Positions 1-6,948 of a stretch of DNA of 24,107 nucleotides are shown in pieces; the stretch's first letter is position 1, and the number at the start of each line of letters is the position of its first letter. Origin of the DNA: a virus. The translations under genes were made by a program, and so were the position numbers. Where the stretch lies: the IMG/VR virus record IMGVR_UViG_3300005264_000136, positions 1 through 24,107 of that record; one strand, written 5' to 3'. Below the pieces are notes generated by a model that saw nothing but the letters and a program-made list of their open reading frames with translations, was not told where the DNA came from and searched no databases.

Positions 1-83
1 TCTCTTTTTCTGTCAACGACAGGAACTCTATTTGTCTTTAAATGGTAACCTTATCTGTTAAGTTTGGGAATACATCGGAAAGG

Positions 84-365
84 TCAGCTGGCGGGGAACA
101 CCATAACACCATAATGACGAAGAGGCCATATCTTTTTAAATGCCGATTTGTCTACAGAGAACAATTTCTGCAGCTCATCCATAGATGGTGGCTAATTTGG
201 CTTCCGGACAATCTTGATCCGTTCTATATAATCCATAGGATTTTTACCAATATAATGCTCCCTCATGGTCTCATGGAAAATTATCTGGAGAGTCGTCATG
301 ATATGATCCTTTGTACCATCGGAGCATTTCAGTGTCATAAGAAATGAATCTATCTTAGCTACCAT
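84..365 (-). pseudogene. Decayed tyrosine recombinase (integrase) fragment
   Basis: Read on the minus strand from an ATG at 365, this frame looks like the end of the SAM-like core-binding domain of a phage integrase and the start of its catalytic domain. It contains stretches such as TTLQIIFHETMREHYIGKNP, then MDELQKLF and KIWPLRHYG. An in-frame TAG at 192-194 interrupts it and it ends at a TGA at 84-86, before any catalytic Arg, His or Tyr. There is no ribosome binding site at the ATG and no upstream N-terminal domain, so it is a remnant. A possible out-of-frame continuation (HLKTNRVPVVDRKR) runs to the window edge. It lies just outside the candidate attachment site, in the place where an earlier element in the same site would keep its integrase. 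The family assignment is from pattern resemblance. Confidence 0.6.
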
Positions 366-481
366 ATGTCAGCTGAAAGAAAGCTTTTAAACTAAGGGTG
401 AATATGAGTCTTTAAGATCCCGGCCCTCCACTCTGCAGTAGACTTCTGCAGGCGGCCCTTTGAATACCGGGGAGAGCTCCA
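366..481. other. Short stretch with no recognisable gene
   Basis: I see no convincing coding sequence, RNA or repeat here. A short minus-strand open frame crosses it (387-578) but also runs through the terminator and the tRNA-like fragment, so it is not credible. It separates the integrase remnant from the terminator. Confidence 0.4.
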
Positions 482-483
482 AG

Positions 484-520
484 CATAAAAAAAACCTGCC
501 CCATGGACAAGGTCTTTTTT
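484..520 (-). terminator. Intrinsic terminator, possibly bidirectional
   Basis: An imperfect GC-rich hairpin (arms 495-501 and 505-512, one bulge) is flanked by eight A residues at 487-494. On the minus strand this gives a hairpin followed by eight T residues. On the plus strand the hairpin is followed by TCTTTTTTT, so it may work both ways. It lies about 25-60 bp downstream of the tRNA-like 3' fragment in the same orientation, consistent with being the host tRNA gene's own terminator. Confidence 0.6.
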
Positions 521-545
521 TCTTTATGATATAAAGCTTTATTAT

Positions 546-590
546 TGGGGAGCGCCGGATTCGAACCGGCGACACCATGCATGTCGAGCA
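546..590 (-). tRNA. tRNA 3'-end fragment, candidate prophage attachment site
   Basis: On the minus strand, 570-554 forms a perfect T arm: stem GCCGG, loop TTCGAAT, stem CCGGC. It is followed by a 3' acceptor strand GCTCCCC (553-547) and an A as possible discriminator (546). CCA is not encoded. I could not fold a full cloverleaf upstream. A 5-bp stem with a 7-nt loop (CGACA, TGCATGG, TGTCG) sits immediately before the T arm, but the loop lacks the U33 expected in an anticodon loop. This is what remains when a phage integrates into the 3' end of a tRNA gene and takes the 5' part to the other junction. The isotype is undetermined. A tmRNA 3' end was considered but the expected GGAC before the T stem is absent. 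Confidence 0.5.
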
Positions 591-691
591 ACCTAAGCCC
601 CTGCCCTTGTCTTTATATACCTTTATAACCCCATTCTATCAGGGTTTCAAGCCTTTTCACTGGATAGCTCTGGATGCTATTAAAAAAATAA

Positions 692-721
692 ATGTTGAAT
701 AGATGTTGAATAAATGTTGAA
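692..721. repeat. Three 11-bp-phased direct repeats near the att-like site
   Basis: The sequence ATGTTGAATA occurs at 692-701 and 703-712, and ATGTTGAA again at 714-721, giving an 11-bp period, about one helical turn. The array lies about 120 bp inside the tRNA-like fragment and directly upstream of the plus-strand gene at 774. It could be arm-type integrase or excisionase binding sites, or an operator for the downstream gene. A weak promoter-like pair overlaps it (TTGAAT 706-711, AACAAT 729-734, 17-bp spacer). Confidence 0.5.
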
Positions 722-773
722 AGAATGAAACAATAAGTAAACAGTTGCTAATGTTTTTGATTGAGGTAAGTAA

Positions 774-1070
774 ATGGGACATAATGATCGTTATGATTCT
801 GAAGATCGCGACAAAGAAGAATACTTAGGATCCTTACTTGAAAGACTTGATTCTAAAGCTCAAGGGATTACAAAATTAGTTATAGATAAAGGAGAGGATG
901 CATTATCCCCAAAACAAAAATACGTATTCCAAAGAGAAGTTGTGGATCAATACATCATCACTGAATGCAAGTTATGTAAAGACTCAGTCGCATGGTGTGA
1001 AATGGCGTTCACTATAGAAAGTGGAGGATATTGTCCACACTGTGATCATCTTATGAATAAAGATGATTAA
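774..1070 (+). CDS. Small five-cysteine (zinc-ribbon-like) protein, unknown function
   Basis: This 98-residue protein is the only credible complete plus-strand gene in the window. The N-terminal half is charged and probably helical (residues 1-60, with LSPKQKYVFQREVVDQY). The C-terminal third carries Cys65, Cys68, Cys75, Cys87 and Cys90 in a CxxC ... CPHC arrangement that could bind one zinc ion. A weak ribosome binding site (GAGGTAAG) precedes the ATG. It is AT-richer than the phage structural genes and sits between the attachment-like site and a convergent DUF2971 gene, the usual place for prophage cargo. It resembles small uncharacterised proteins I associate with mobile elements, but I know no tested function. 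It could be a regulator or part of a defence or lysogeny cargo; that is inference. Confidence 0.75.
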   Translation: MGHNDRYDSEDRDKEEYLGSLLERLDSKAQGITKLVIDKGEDALSPKQKYVFQREVVDQYIITECKLCKDSVAWCEMAFTIESGGYCPHCDHLMNKDD

Positions 1071-1126
1071 ATAGGGTTTGATAGAGTCCATGTTTAGCTC
1101 TGAAAGTGTCACCTTTTGATCTACTA

Positions 1127-1930
1127 TTAATAATAATCAACAATATTTAGACCATACTCAGTTTTAATAGGTTCTGCTTGTTTAAAAACCACTTTTGATT
1201 TCTCTTTATTTTTGAAAATGTCAATAATATATTCTTTATGATCATTGGAACAATCCATTCCAAAGATAACTTCTTGAATTGTATCTGTATGATATTTCAT
1301 TTTTTGATCATAAATATCATGAATGAAAGCAGTTGTACGATATTCCTCTTCATACGACCAATCAAAATGCTTTGTAAGAATAAATCGCTCTAATGCATGA
1401 TCATTATCTTTTATATACAGCATGTTTACTGCACTTGGCATTTCATATTTGTATTTTACCTCTGAAAAGGGGATATATCCTTGAGGATAATCATGAACCA
1501 ATTCCCGAGTAAAATTGCATGCTCTAAATTTAACTCCAATATCACCATACCATTTGATGGTTTTTATTTTAACACAAATTCCAGTATGGTTATTTGCATA
1601 ATGGCTCCACATTAAGATATTTTCTGGATTTGTTGTAACAGAGAAAATCTTTATTCCATCACGTGCAGCTTTATATTCCTCCGGAGTAAAATCATCCAAT
1701 TGAATATCATAATTATGAATATGCTTTGCAAGCATATCAATATCTTTATTTTTAAAGTCTTTTTTCTGAAGCCATTTTTTAGTATCAGATTCATCACCTT
1801 TCCATATGAGATTAACCCTACAATCAAAAGGATCATTTAATTGACTTGGAGATGAAAAATAAAAATAATCCTCACGAAGAGCTTCCCAAGTAAAATCACT
1901 ATTTAGAGAATAGTACTTATAAAAATCCAT
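1127..1930 (-). CDS. DUF2971 family protein (prophage cargo)
   Basis: This 267-residue protein shows hallmarks of DUF2971: an N-terminal LYKY-like opening (MDFYKYYSLN), SQLNDPFDC near residue 30 and the core motif ILMWSHYANNHTGICVKI near residues 106-123. Its length is usual for the family. The molecular function of DUF2971 is not established; members are common in prophages and genomic islands, and some are suspected of anti-phage roles. The gene is strikingly AT-rich compared with the structural genes, suggesting separate acquisition. It has its own promoter-like sequence at 1937-1965, whose predicted start falls at or next to the ATG. No Shine-Dalgarno sequence is visible, so the message may be leaderless. 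It converges on the small plus-strand gene, 56 bp away. Confidence 0.85.
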   Translation of the reverse strand: MDFYKYYSLNSDFTWEALREDYFYFSSPSQLNDPFDCRVNLIWKGDESDTKKWLQKKDFKNKDIDMLAKHIHNYDIQLDDFTPEEYKAARDGIKIFSVTTNPENILMWSHYANNHTGICVKIKTIKWYGDIGVKFRACNFTRELVHDYPQGYIPFSEVKYKYEMPSAVNMLYIKDNDHALERFILTKHFDWSYEEEYRTTAFIHDIYDQKMKYHTDTIQEVIFGMDCSNDHKEYIIDIFKNKEKSKVVFKQAEPIKTEYGLNIVDYY

Positions 1931-1936
1931 AATATG

Positions 1937-1965
1937 AATATATACGTATATTGATGTTAATTCAA
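1937..1965 (-). promoter_or_regulatory. Promoter with palindromic operator for the DUF2971 gene
   Basis: On the minus strand, TTGAAT (1965-1960) and TATATT (1942-1937) are spaced by exactly 17 bp and match sigma-70 boxes at 4/6 and 5/6 positions. A perfect 12-bp palindrome, ATATACGTATAT (1940-1951), fills much of the spacer and touches the -10 box, a good position for a repressor. A start about 7 nt downstream of the -10 falls on the ATG at 1930. Confidence 0.5.
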
Positions 1966-1968
1966 TTT

Positions 1969-2370
1969 TTACACTTTATTCCACTTATCCGCCACAACCT
2001 CTGCAGACTGCCCGATCACATACCCCCCCAGGGCAATTTTCAACAGCTCCCAGCTCTGCTCCGATAGTCTGAATTTCAGATACCCGAAACAATCCGCAAT
2101 GATCAAAGCAAACAAACCCAGCATAACAATCGGCCGCCAGTTCCTCTGCAGCCAGCTGTCCCCTTTCGCCTCGGCAATGATCACCTCAGCCTGAGCCTTC
2201 TTCACTTCCGATTCGATCTGCAGAGCCTTCGATTCCAGCTCTGCTCTCTTCTCTGCCGGCACATCATTGGTAATGGCCGACCGGATATCCTTGGCCAGTG
2301 TGCCGGCACCTTCCAAGGCGCCCTTGATGGTATCTCCACCGGGCTTAAAGAGTGATCCCAATATTCCCAT
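1969..2370 (-). CDS. Holin, three-TM GTA-release type
   Basis: This 133-residue protein has an amphipathic, charged N-terminal half (residues 40-68 rich in Glu, Lys and Ala, probably helical) and a C-terminal half matching holins of the gene-transfer-agent release type. WLQRNWRPIVMLGLFALII forms a membrane segment around residues 73-96, and LLKIALGGYVIGQSAEVV a weaker hydrophobic stretch near 109-126. Such holins assemble in the inner membrane and let the endolysin reach the cell wall. The start has a GAGGAG site. The endolysin gene ends only 9 bp upstream. It is the last structural or lysis gene before the cargo zone, and I see no terminator after it. Confidence 0.8.
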   Translation of the reverse strand: MGILGSLFKPGGDTIKGALEGAGTLAKDIRSAITNDVPAEKRAELESKALQIESEVKKAQAEVIIAEAKGDSWLQRNWRPIVMLGLFALIIADCFGYLKFRLSEQSWELLKIALGGYVIGQSAEVVADKWNKV

Positions 2371-2379
2371 AATAACTCC

Positions 2380-2871
2380 TCAGTAATCTCTACAAAGCTG
2401 AAAATGCATCCCGTCCGGAACGGACCAGGTACCGCCGTTCTCAAATCCCAGACTCTCACCGATCGCTACGATCTCAGCCGGGATCCGGCTTCTTTTTCCA
2501 AAGGGTCCCAGATGTGGCAGATAGTCAAAGGCCATTCCCCAGGCATGGACCGAGAGACTCCGGCCGCCCCGCTTGGACCGGAACTGGTAGCAGCCTCCCC
2601 AGATATCCAGATCCAGTTCCTTCATTTTTTGATATCCCCCGTAATAGCCCGCGACCTGGTCGAAAAATGTGTATATCCGGGGGGCTGCCAGCCGGTGGCC
2701 ATAGAGGTTCCGGCTGACCAGGTCAAGGTTCCAGGATAACCTGAGGGGATACGGCAGCGGGACTTTCACAAGGTTCCGCCTGGTAAAATCCGGATCCGGC
2801 GCAAAGTCATGGTTCCTGTCCGGATCCCCGTAGACACTTTTTATCTCATTCAATCCTGATGGAATCCTCAT
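2380..2871 (-). CDS. Endolysin, M15-type peptidase (D,D- or L,D-carboxy/endopeptidase)
   Basis: This 163-residue protein carries the zinc-peptidase signature of family M15 (VanY or phage L-alanyl-D-glutamate peptidase type): His109-x2-Gly112-x3-Asp116 in SVHAWGMAFDYLP and Asp153-Gly-Met-His156-Phe near the C-terminus. These supply the zinc ligands His109, Asp116 and His156. It should cut peptidoglycan stem peptides at lysis. The start at 2871 was chosen over an upstream one because it has a strong GGGAGGAAAG site and forms an ATGA overlap with the preceding gene. There is no signal peptide, so release would depend on the holin encoded next. The exact peptide bond cleaved cannot be told from sequence. 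Confidence 0.85.
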   Translation of the reverse strand: MRIPSGLNEIKSVYGDPDRNHDFAPDPDFTRRNLVKVPLPYPLRLSWNLDLVSRNLYGHRLAAPRIYTFFDQVAGYYGGYQKMKELDLDIWGGCYQFRSKRGGRSLSVHAWGMAFDYLPHLGPFGKRSRIPAEIVAIGESLGFENGGTWSVPDGMHFQLCRDY

Positions 2872-3125
2872 GAGACTTTCCTCCCTGATATCACATATAC
2901 CAATAATCCGGATTGTAGGGCCGCCAGACCGATGTGTAGCACCTTGTCCCAAGCCACTTTTTTTATTATTTCAGTCTCTTTTCGTTTTAAATGAGCTGTC
3001 CATAACACTCCGACCTTCCTTCGCATACCGTATTCATCACCGGGGACACCTAACATATCCCTTTCAAATTCCTGAAATCGTTCCCGGCAGAAAGGCCGGA
3101 TTTCTTTCACTTCCTCATCACTCAA
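2868..3125 (-). CDS. Small membrane-anchored lysis-cassette protein
   Basis: This 85-residue protein has a charged N-terminal part (residues 1-60) and one hydrophobic segment near residues 62-80 (VLHIGLAALQSGLLVYVISG), so it is probably a single-pass membrane protein. The start is TTG, preceded by GGGAGGGATATA, a strong ribosome binding site. It overlaps the endolysin start by an ATGA junction, so the two are probably translationally coupled. Position and topology fit a second holin, an antiholin or an inner-membrane lysis accessory, but I recognise no family. Confidence 0.65.
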   Translation of the reverse strand: MSDEEVKEIRPFCRERFQEFERDMLGVPGDEYGMRRKVGVLWTAHLKRKETEIIKKVAWDKVLHIGLAALQSGLLVYVISGRKVS

Positions 3126-3167
3126 TATATCCCTCCCGGTTCCACCAAACTTCTGCTGTTAATAAAA

Positions 3168-3509
3168 TCAGGTACCTGTTTTTTCAAATGATTCAACCTT
3201 CAAAAATAGATCCCAGAAATACCCACAGTCTCCCATGCTCCGATGAATGAAATACCGGCTGCATTCCTTACCAATGCATTTCCCGAATCTTCGATGTGGA
3301 CATTTTCTCCTTATATCTACAAATCCGAACCTTACAAAGGAAATTACTGGTTTATACCCCTGTGCTTTCTGGACAAACTCTCCTCCGGACTGAATCACCA
3401 ACTCAGGTTCTTTCTGATCTGTTTCACGAATTGTAATCCCCTTTATTTTAGATTGATCCAGGGCTTTTCTGATCTTTTTCAGATGCTTCTTATTAGCTCT
3501 TATTTCCAC
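3168..3509 (-). CDS. Cys-rich small phage protein, unknown function
   Basis: This 113-residue protein has a basic N-terminus and a C-terminal cluster Cys70, Cys78, Cys83 and Cys95 (CPHRRFGKCIGKEC, then GDCGYFW), which could bind zinc or an iron-sulfur cluster. The start is GTG with a GGGAGAG site upstream. It begins 3 bp after the stop of the preceding gene, so it belongs to the late operon. I have seen similar CP-x-x-x-x-GKC patterns in uncharacterised phage proteins near tail fibre genes, but I cannot assign a role. Confidence 0.65.
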   Translation of the reverse strand: MEIRANKKHLKKIRKALDQSKIKGITIRETDQKEPELVIQSGGEFVQKAQGYKPVISFVRFGFVDIRRKCPHRRFGKCIGKECSRYFIHRSMGDCGYFWDLFLKVESFEKTGT

Positions 3510-3512
3510 TGA

Positions 3513-4109
3513 TTACTCTCCCACTATGATGATTTCAGAAAAGTCGACCAGTTCAGGCATAGACTGACCATTTACGATCAGATCCTGCAAGTAATCAAAA
3601 CCATTCTCTCCTGCTAATTCCAGAGGAAGGATCTCTTTAAACTCATCAACCTGAGTGATTACAGGAGGTGTTTCCACGTAAGAGGATTCTGCTTCCGTAA
3701 GGACATAGGTCGGATCCATTTCAATCTTTTTCAGGATTTTGGATTTTTCAGCATTCCATTCAGCAAAGGCTTTTTCATAGACAGCCTGAGCTTCAGCCAC
3801 AGCAACTTCATTAGCTTCTTTATCATCAATCTGTTTCTGTATGGCTGCCTTATAGGCAGTGATATCATTAAAGACCTTTTCCAGGACTTCATCCCTTGAA
3901 GCATCCTTAAGAGATCCCCAGAGAATGGGTTCCCTTTTCTTCATAATATTGAGCCTGACAGTCTTTATGAATGAGACAAGAGCGGGATCATAGGCTTCCC
4001 CATAAATGACATCAGATGAGAGAAGGACTTCCATCTGATTGTTATTCCTATCCGTGTACCGATTCACCTCTTTGAGGATCATGCCATTGTTCAGTTTTAT
4101 TGCTTTCAT
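3513..4109 (-). CDS. Coiled-coil protein downstream of the tail fibre, unknown
   Basis: This 198-residue acidic protein follows the tail-tip fibre gene by 10 bp, with a good GGAGCG site before its ATG. Residues about 70-140 are predicted by eye to form long helices or a coiled coil (many Ala, Glu and Lys; VAEAQAVYEKAFAEWNAEKS). There is no signal peptide or membrane segment. Genes in this position often encode fibre assembly chaperones or minor tail proteins. That is the most likely role, but only from context. Confidence 0.65.
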   Translation of the reverse strand: MKAIKLNNGMILKEVNRYTDRNNNQMEVLLSSDVIYGEAYDPALVSFIKTVRLNIMKKREPILWGSLKDASRDEVLEKVFNDITAYKAAIQKQIDDKEANEVAVAEAQAVYEKAFAEWNAEKSKILKKIEMDPTYVLTEAESSYVETPPVITQVDEFKEILPLELAGENGFDYLQDLIVNGQSMPELVDFSEIIIVGE

Positions 4110-4119
4110 TATTCGCTCC

Positions 4120-4899
4120 TTAGGCGCATTTTTTAATAAAGATCATTGAATAGAAGGCAGGACGATTATCTATCGGGCTGCCGTCTCCTGTTGCTCCTGA
4201 ATCACCCGTAAAGGCAGGAATATCGATTGGATGAGAATGACTGTATGCAGAGGCTCCTCCTGAAGTTCCACCATAGTTTGGCAGGTTAACCGAATGCGAA
4301 TGGGAATCTGTTGAAGATTTTGGATAATAACCACCAGCAGTTCCCTGAAACTCTGACGTTGTAGATTTACTAGTGGAAGTTGTATATCCGTGAAGCATGT
4401 TTGGTGTACCAGATGATGCGAAATTAACTCCATGAATATGGTAATGACTATCACTACTCGAAGTTACAGAACCGTGATCATGATTGATACTATGCGTATG
4501 CGCCACACCGCCAGAAGCTGAATTAAATGCTCCATGATCATGATCAATGGCATGAGTATGAGATGGCAGATTTGCCTCTGTTAATATAAGGCTGTTTGCT
4601 CCCCCAAGTTCACCCTCAGCATCGGCCGCTTTACCCATTACAAAACGCCCTGTCATATCCGGACAGCCCCTTGAGGCATTCTCTGCCGTACAGGCATAGA
4701 ATCCCGGCAGATCAACATCATCCTGCCAATCAGATCCGTCATACATCCAGACAGTTCCCACAGGTAGACTCTTGATCATATAATCCCGGAGTTTTTTTAA
4801 TGTGACCTTACGGTCTGTCAGCCCATTAATTAAATAAAGAATATGAGAATCCGCCGGGGTCATTTCCTCCGGGCATTCCAGTACTGATTTCTTACCCAT
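4120..4899 (-). CDS. Tail fibre/collar-type protein with HxH metal-binding repeats
   Basis: This 259-residue protein has a collar-like core (residues about 45-110: LPVGTVWMYDGSDW, then CPDMTGRFVMG) followed by a Gly/Ser-rich region with repeated His-x-His motifs (PSHTHAIDHDHG, HTHSINHDHG, SHYHIHG, DSHSHS, YSHSHP). It ends in IDNRPAFYSMIFIKKCA, a typical C-terminus of phage tail-collar or fibre tips. In the T4 gp37 needle, HxH pairs from three subunits coordinate iron ions; a similar trimeric tip is inferred here. It should contact the host receptor. It overlaps the upstream baseplate gene by 8 bp and has a strong AGGAGTG site. Confidence 0.85.
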   Translation of the reverse strand: MGKKSVLECPEEMTPADSHILYLINGLTDRKVTLKKLRDYMIKSLPVGTVWMYDGSDWQDDVDLPGFYACTAENASRGCPDMTGRFVMGKAADAEGELGGANSLILTEANLPSHTHAIDHDHGAFNSASGGVAHTHSINHDHGSVTSSSDSHYHIHGVNFASSGTPNMLHGYTTSTSKSTTSEFQGTAGGYYPKSSTDSHSHSVNLPNYGGTSGGASAYSHSHPIDIPAFTGDSGATGDGSPIDNRPAFYSMIFIKKCA

Positions 4900-5506
4900 A
4901 AATCACTCCTATTAAATCGTTTCCATCAAGCAATGCCATTTCTTCTCCTTCCTGATTTATAACCGAGTGAGCCAATAACAAATCCACACCCGAGGGAAGA
5001 AGTCCCCCCAGTATTGATTCTGATGACTCATCAACCCCACGGCCCACAAGGGAGTCCCCATCCATCAGACCGATATAATTACCATCCATACTCACAAAAT
5101 CAGAGACTATAAATATTCCGAACTCTCCATTCTCCCAGATCCGAACCTTTGCCGGGTATACCGGGTGATAATCCACAATAGAAGCCCCATAGAGCTGCTG
5201 GATTGCCTGGATAAGAATATCCGGCTCACCGCTTGATATATTGATAAGGATTTTCAGAAAGATAAGGGTACGGTAGGATTCATCATCCCGATCACCTCTT
5301 GTCATTCCAATGACTTCACCGGCAATATCAAGTTGATGACCGATACAATTTGACAGGGTGTCATTGATCAGATCGAACATAGTTTTTTCAAGAGAGTCGG
5401 CCCGCTTGTTTCCTATACTCACCATTCCCCGGAACATCTCTTTATCGCGTAACTTGGAAATAACAAGGGGAAGGATCACATCATCATAACTGGTAATCTG
5501 CCCCAT
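4892..5506 (-). CDS. Baseplate protein, P2 gpI/DUF2612-like
   Basis: This 204-residue protein has the region LDIAGEVIGMTRGDRDDESY (about residues 77-96), typical of DUF2612 and gpI-type tail proteins that join the J-like wedge to the tail fibres. The start at 5506 was chosen because the ATG overlaps the upstream TGA (TGATG) and lies 7 nt after GGAGG; an in-frame TTG one codon upstream is less likely. The C-terminal half has short acidic repeats (IGLMDGDSLVG and MALLDGNDLIG) that look internally duplicated. Its position between the J-like protein and the fibre fits this role. Confidence 0.75.
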   Translation of the reverse strand: MGQITSYDDVILPLVISKLRDKEMFRGMVSIGNKRADSLEKTMFDLINDTLSNCIGHQLDIAGEVIGMTRGDRDDESYRTLIFLKILINISSGEPDILIQAIQQLYGASIVDYHPVYPAKVRIWENGEFGIFIVSDFVSMDGNYIGLMDGDSLVGRGVDESSESILGGLLPSGVDLLLAHSVINQEGEEMALLDGNDLIGVIYG

Positions 5507-6948
5507 CAAAGGACCTCCAGGACAACCCTACCGGCCGAGACTTCTGCATAATCTGTTTCATCGACGGGAAAATTATTCTGATGATATACCGGATCATCTT
5601 CCGGAGCCGCGGTTATAGCGATATAGACATTGGCCTCATCGATACCGGAAGTTTTATATACAGGTCCAATCAATCTTTTACAAATAACATCCTGACCCTT
5701 CTTATATTCCTCAAGGGCAAAATCAAGAATTGATTGCCGGATCTGTTCTTCACCATCAGAAGGGAAATCCTCTTCTGAATAGAGGGAGTACTCAATTCTG
5801 ACCCAGAGATATTTTACGGAAGGTCTTGAAAAACAGACAGTCTGATCACCCCCCATAATATCCTTAACAGTTTTATTTATATGACCGTAGGGCTCGATAC
5901 CGCTTCCCATCTTCTCCCAGATTTTTGCAGCAATTTCATCTTCATTTCCGCCTTCCACCACAGCTTCGAAGCAGTGACCAGGGCGGCCTTTATCATCGGG
6001 ATTATCTTTCCTGTTAGAAATAACAACAGCATCAGCGACACCATCCACATCCTGAAGAAGACCGCTTCTGATGGCCTCATCAGTACCGTTTCCTTTTGCA
6101 CTGAGAGACAGTCTTCTCCGGATCCGCAGCTCTTCGTTGCTTTCCGTATCCCGCCCGCTAATGCCCTGGACAGGATTCTTTACAGTATCCCAATCGGTTT
6201 GAGTTGAAACGATGGTATCTATTGTCCCGGCCGGGGCCGGATACTTACCTGTTTTTTCCGCATCAGTAATACCGGGAGTCCAGAACTCATCCATAGAAAG
6301 TTCCTCATTACACCCAGCAGAAAAAGCAGTCTCATAATCATAGGTCATGAGATAAAGATCATCTTTGATACTACAGTTCCCGCTCCAGGTTTCTGTTATC
6401 TGCAGATAAAGAGCCTGCAGGATCTCATTCAAGGAAGCATCCACAGACGATGTATATTCAAATAACACTCCATTCAGGGTGATTGAATAAAGGGTTGAAC
6501 CTTTTACCTCCGGCACAGAGAAAAGAGCTTCCTGAACATTGGCACTTGTGATGGTTACTTTATCCCGGAGGATATAGTCTACCTGGTATGAAGCAAATGA
6601 TTGTTCTACCCTTTTCCCGGCTTCAATGATCTTCCCCTCCCTTCCTTTGAGAAGTATGGGAGCATATGTTTTTAGAGCCTTAAGCCGCTTTACACCGGTA
6701 TAATCACAAATATTATCCAGAGGAATATCCTCTGCAGAAGATGGATCCCTGGATGCATAGACCTCAGCCATCTGTTCCCAGAGCAGGGCTTCCCGCTTGG
6801 CTGATGTTCCGATCCACTGACCCATTACCGATTCTGCAGAGACATCCAGATCATCACCGTAGAGCTTTTTATAATCCCCTTCCATCTCGCTTATGATCAG
6901 CTGTAGGGGCTTAGGAATGAATCCCTGAGGCGTTAAGCCATAAATCAT
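5506..6948 (-). CDS. Baseplate J-like wedge protein
   Basis: This 480-residue protein matches the baseplate J family of contractile tails. The N-terminal LTPQGFIPKPLQLIISEMEG is followed by a region about which enzyme-free wedge proteins of P2 gpJ and Mu gp47 type are built. The conserved NPVQGISGRDTESNEELRIR segment lies near residues 258-277. The protein builds the baseplate periphery and carries the fibres. A GGAG site precedes the ATG, which overlaps the stop of the gp25-like gene (ATGA). The length is at the upper side of the usual range for the family. Confidence 0.9.
   Translation of the reverse strand: MIYGLTPQGFIPKPLQLIISEMEGDYKKLYGDDLDVSAESVMGQWIGTSAKREALLWEQMAEVYASRDPSSAEDIPLDNICDYTGVKRLKALKTYAPILLKGREGKIIEAGKRVEQSFASYQVDYILRDKVTITSANVQEALFSVPEVKGSTLYSITLNGVLFEYTSSVDASLNEILQALYLQITETWSGNCSIKDDLYLMTYDYETAFSAGCNEELSMDEFWTPGITDAEKTGKYPAPAGTIDTIVSTQTDWDTVKNPVQGISGRDTESNEELRIRRRLSLSAKGNGTDEAIRSGLLQDVDGVADAVVISNRKDNPDDKGRPGHCFEAVVEGGNEDEIAAKIWEKMGSGIEPYGHINKTVKDIMGGDQTVCFSRPSVKYLWVRIEYSLYSEEDFPSDGEEQIRQSILDFALEEYKKGQDVICKRLIGPVYKTSGIDEANVYIAITAAPEDDPVYHQNNFPVDETDYAEVSAGRVVLEVL

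Noticed and set aside
42-347. Plus-strand open frame at the left edge
   Set aside because: The minus strand of the same region resembles a recombinase, which explains the sequence better.
387-578. Minus-strand open frame of 63 codons
   Set aside because: It runs through the terminator hairpin and the tRNA-like 3' fragment and has no convincing start signal.
546-640. tmRNA (ssrA) 3' end
   Set aside because: The acceptor and T arm would fit, but the GGAC that normally precedes the T stem and the tag-downstream helix sequence are absent.
1071-1126. Terminator between the convergent cargo genes
   Set aside because: No stable hairpin with a T-run could be found on either strand in the 56-bp gap.
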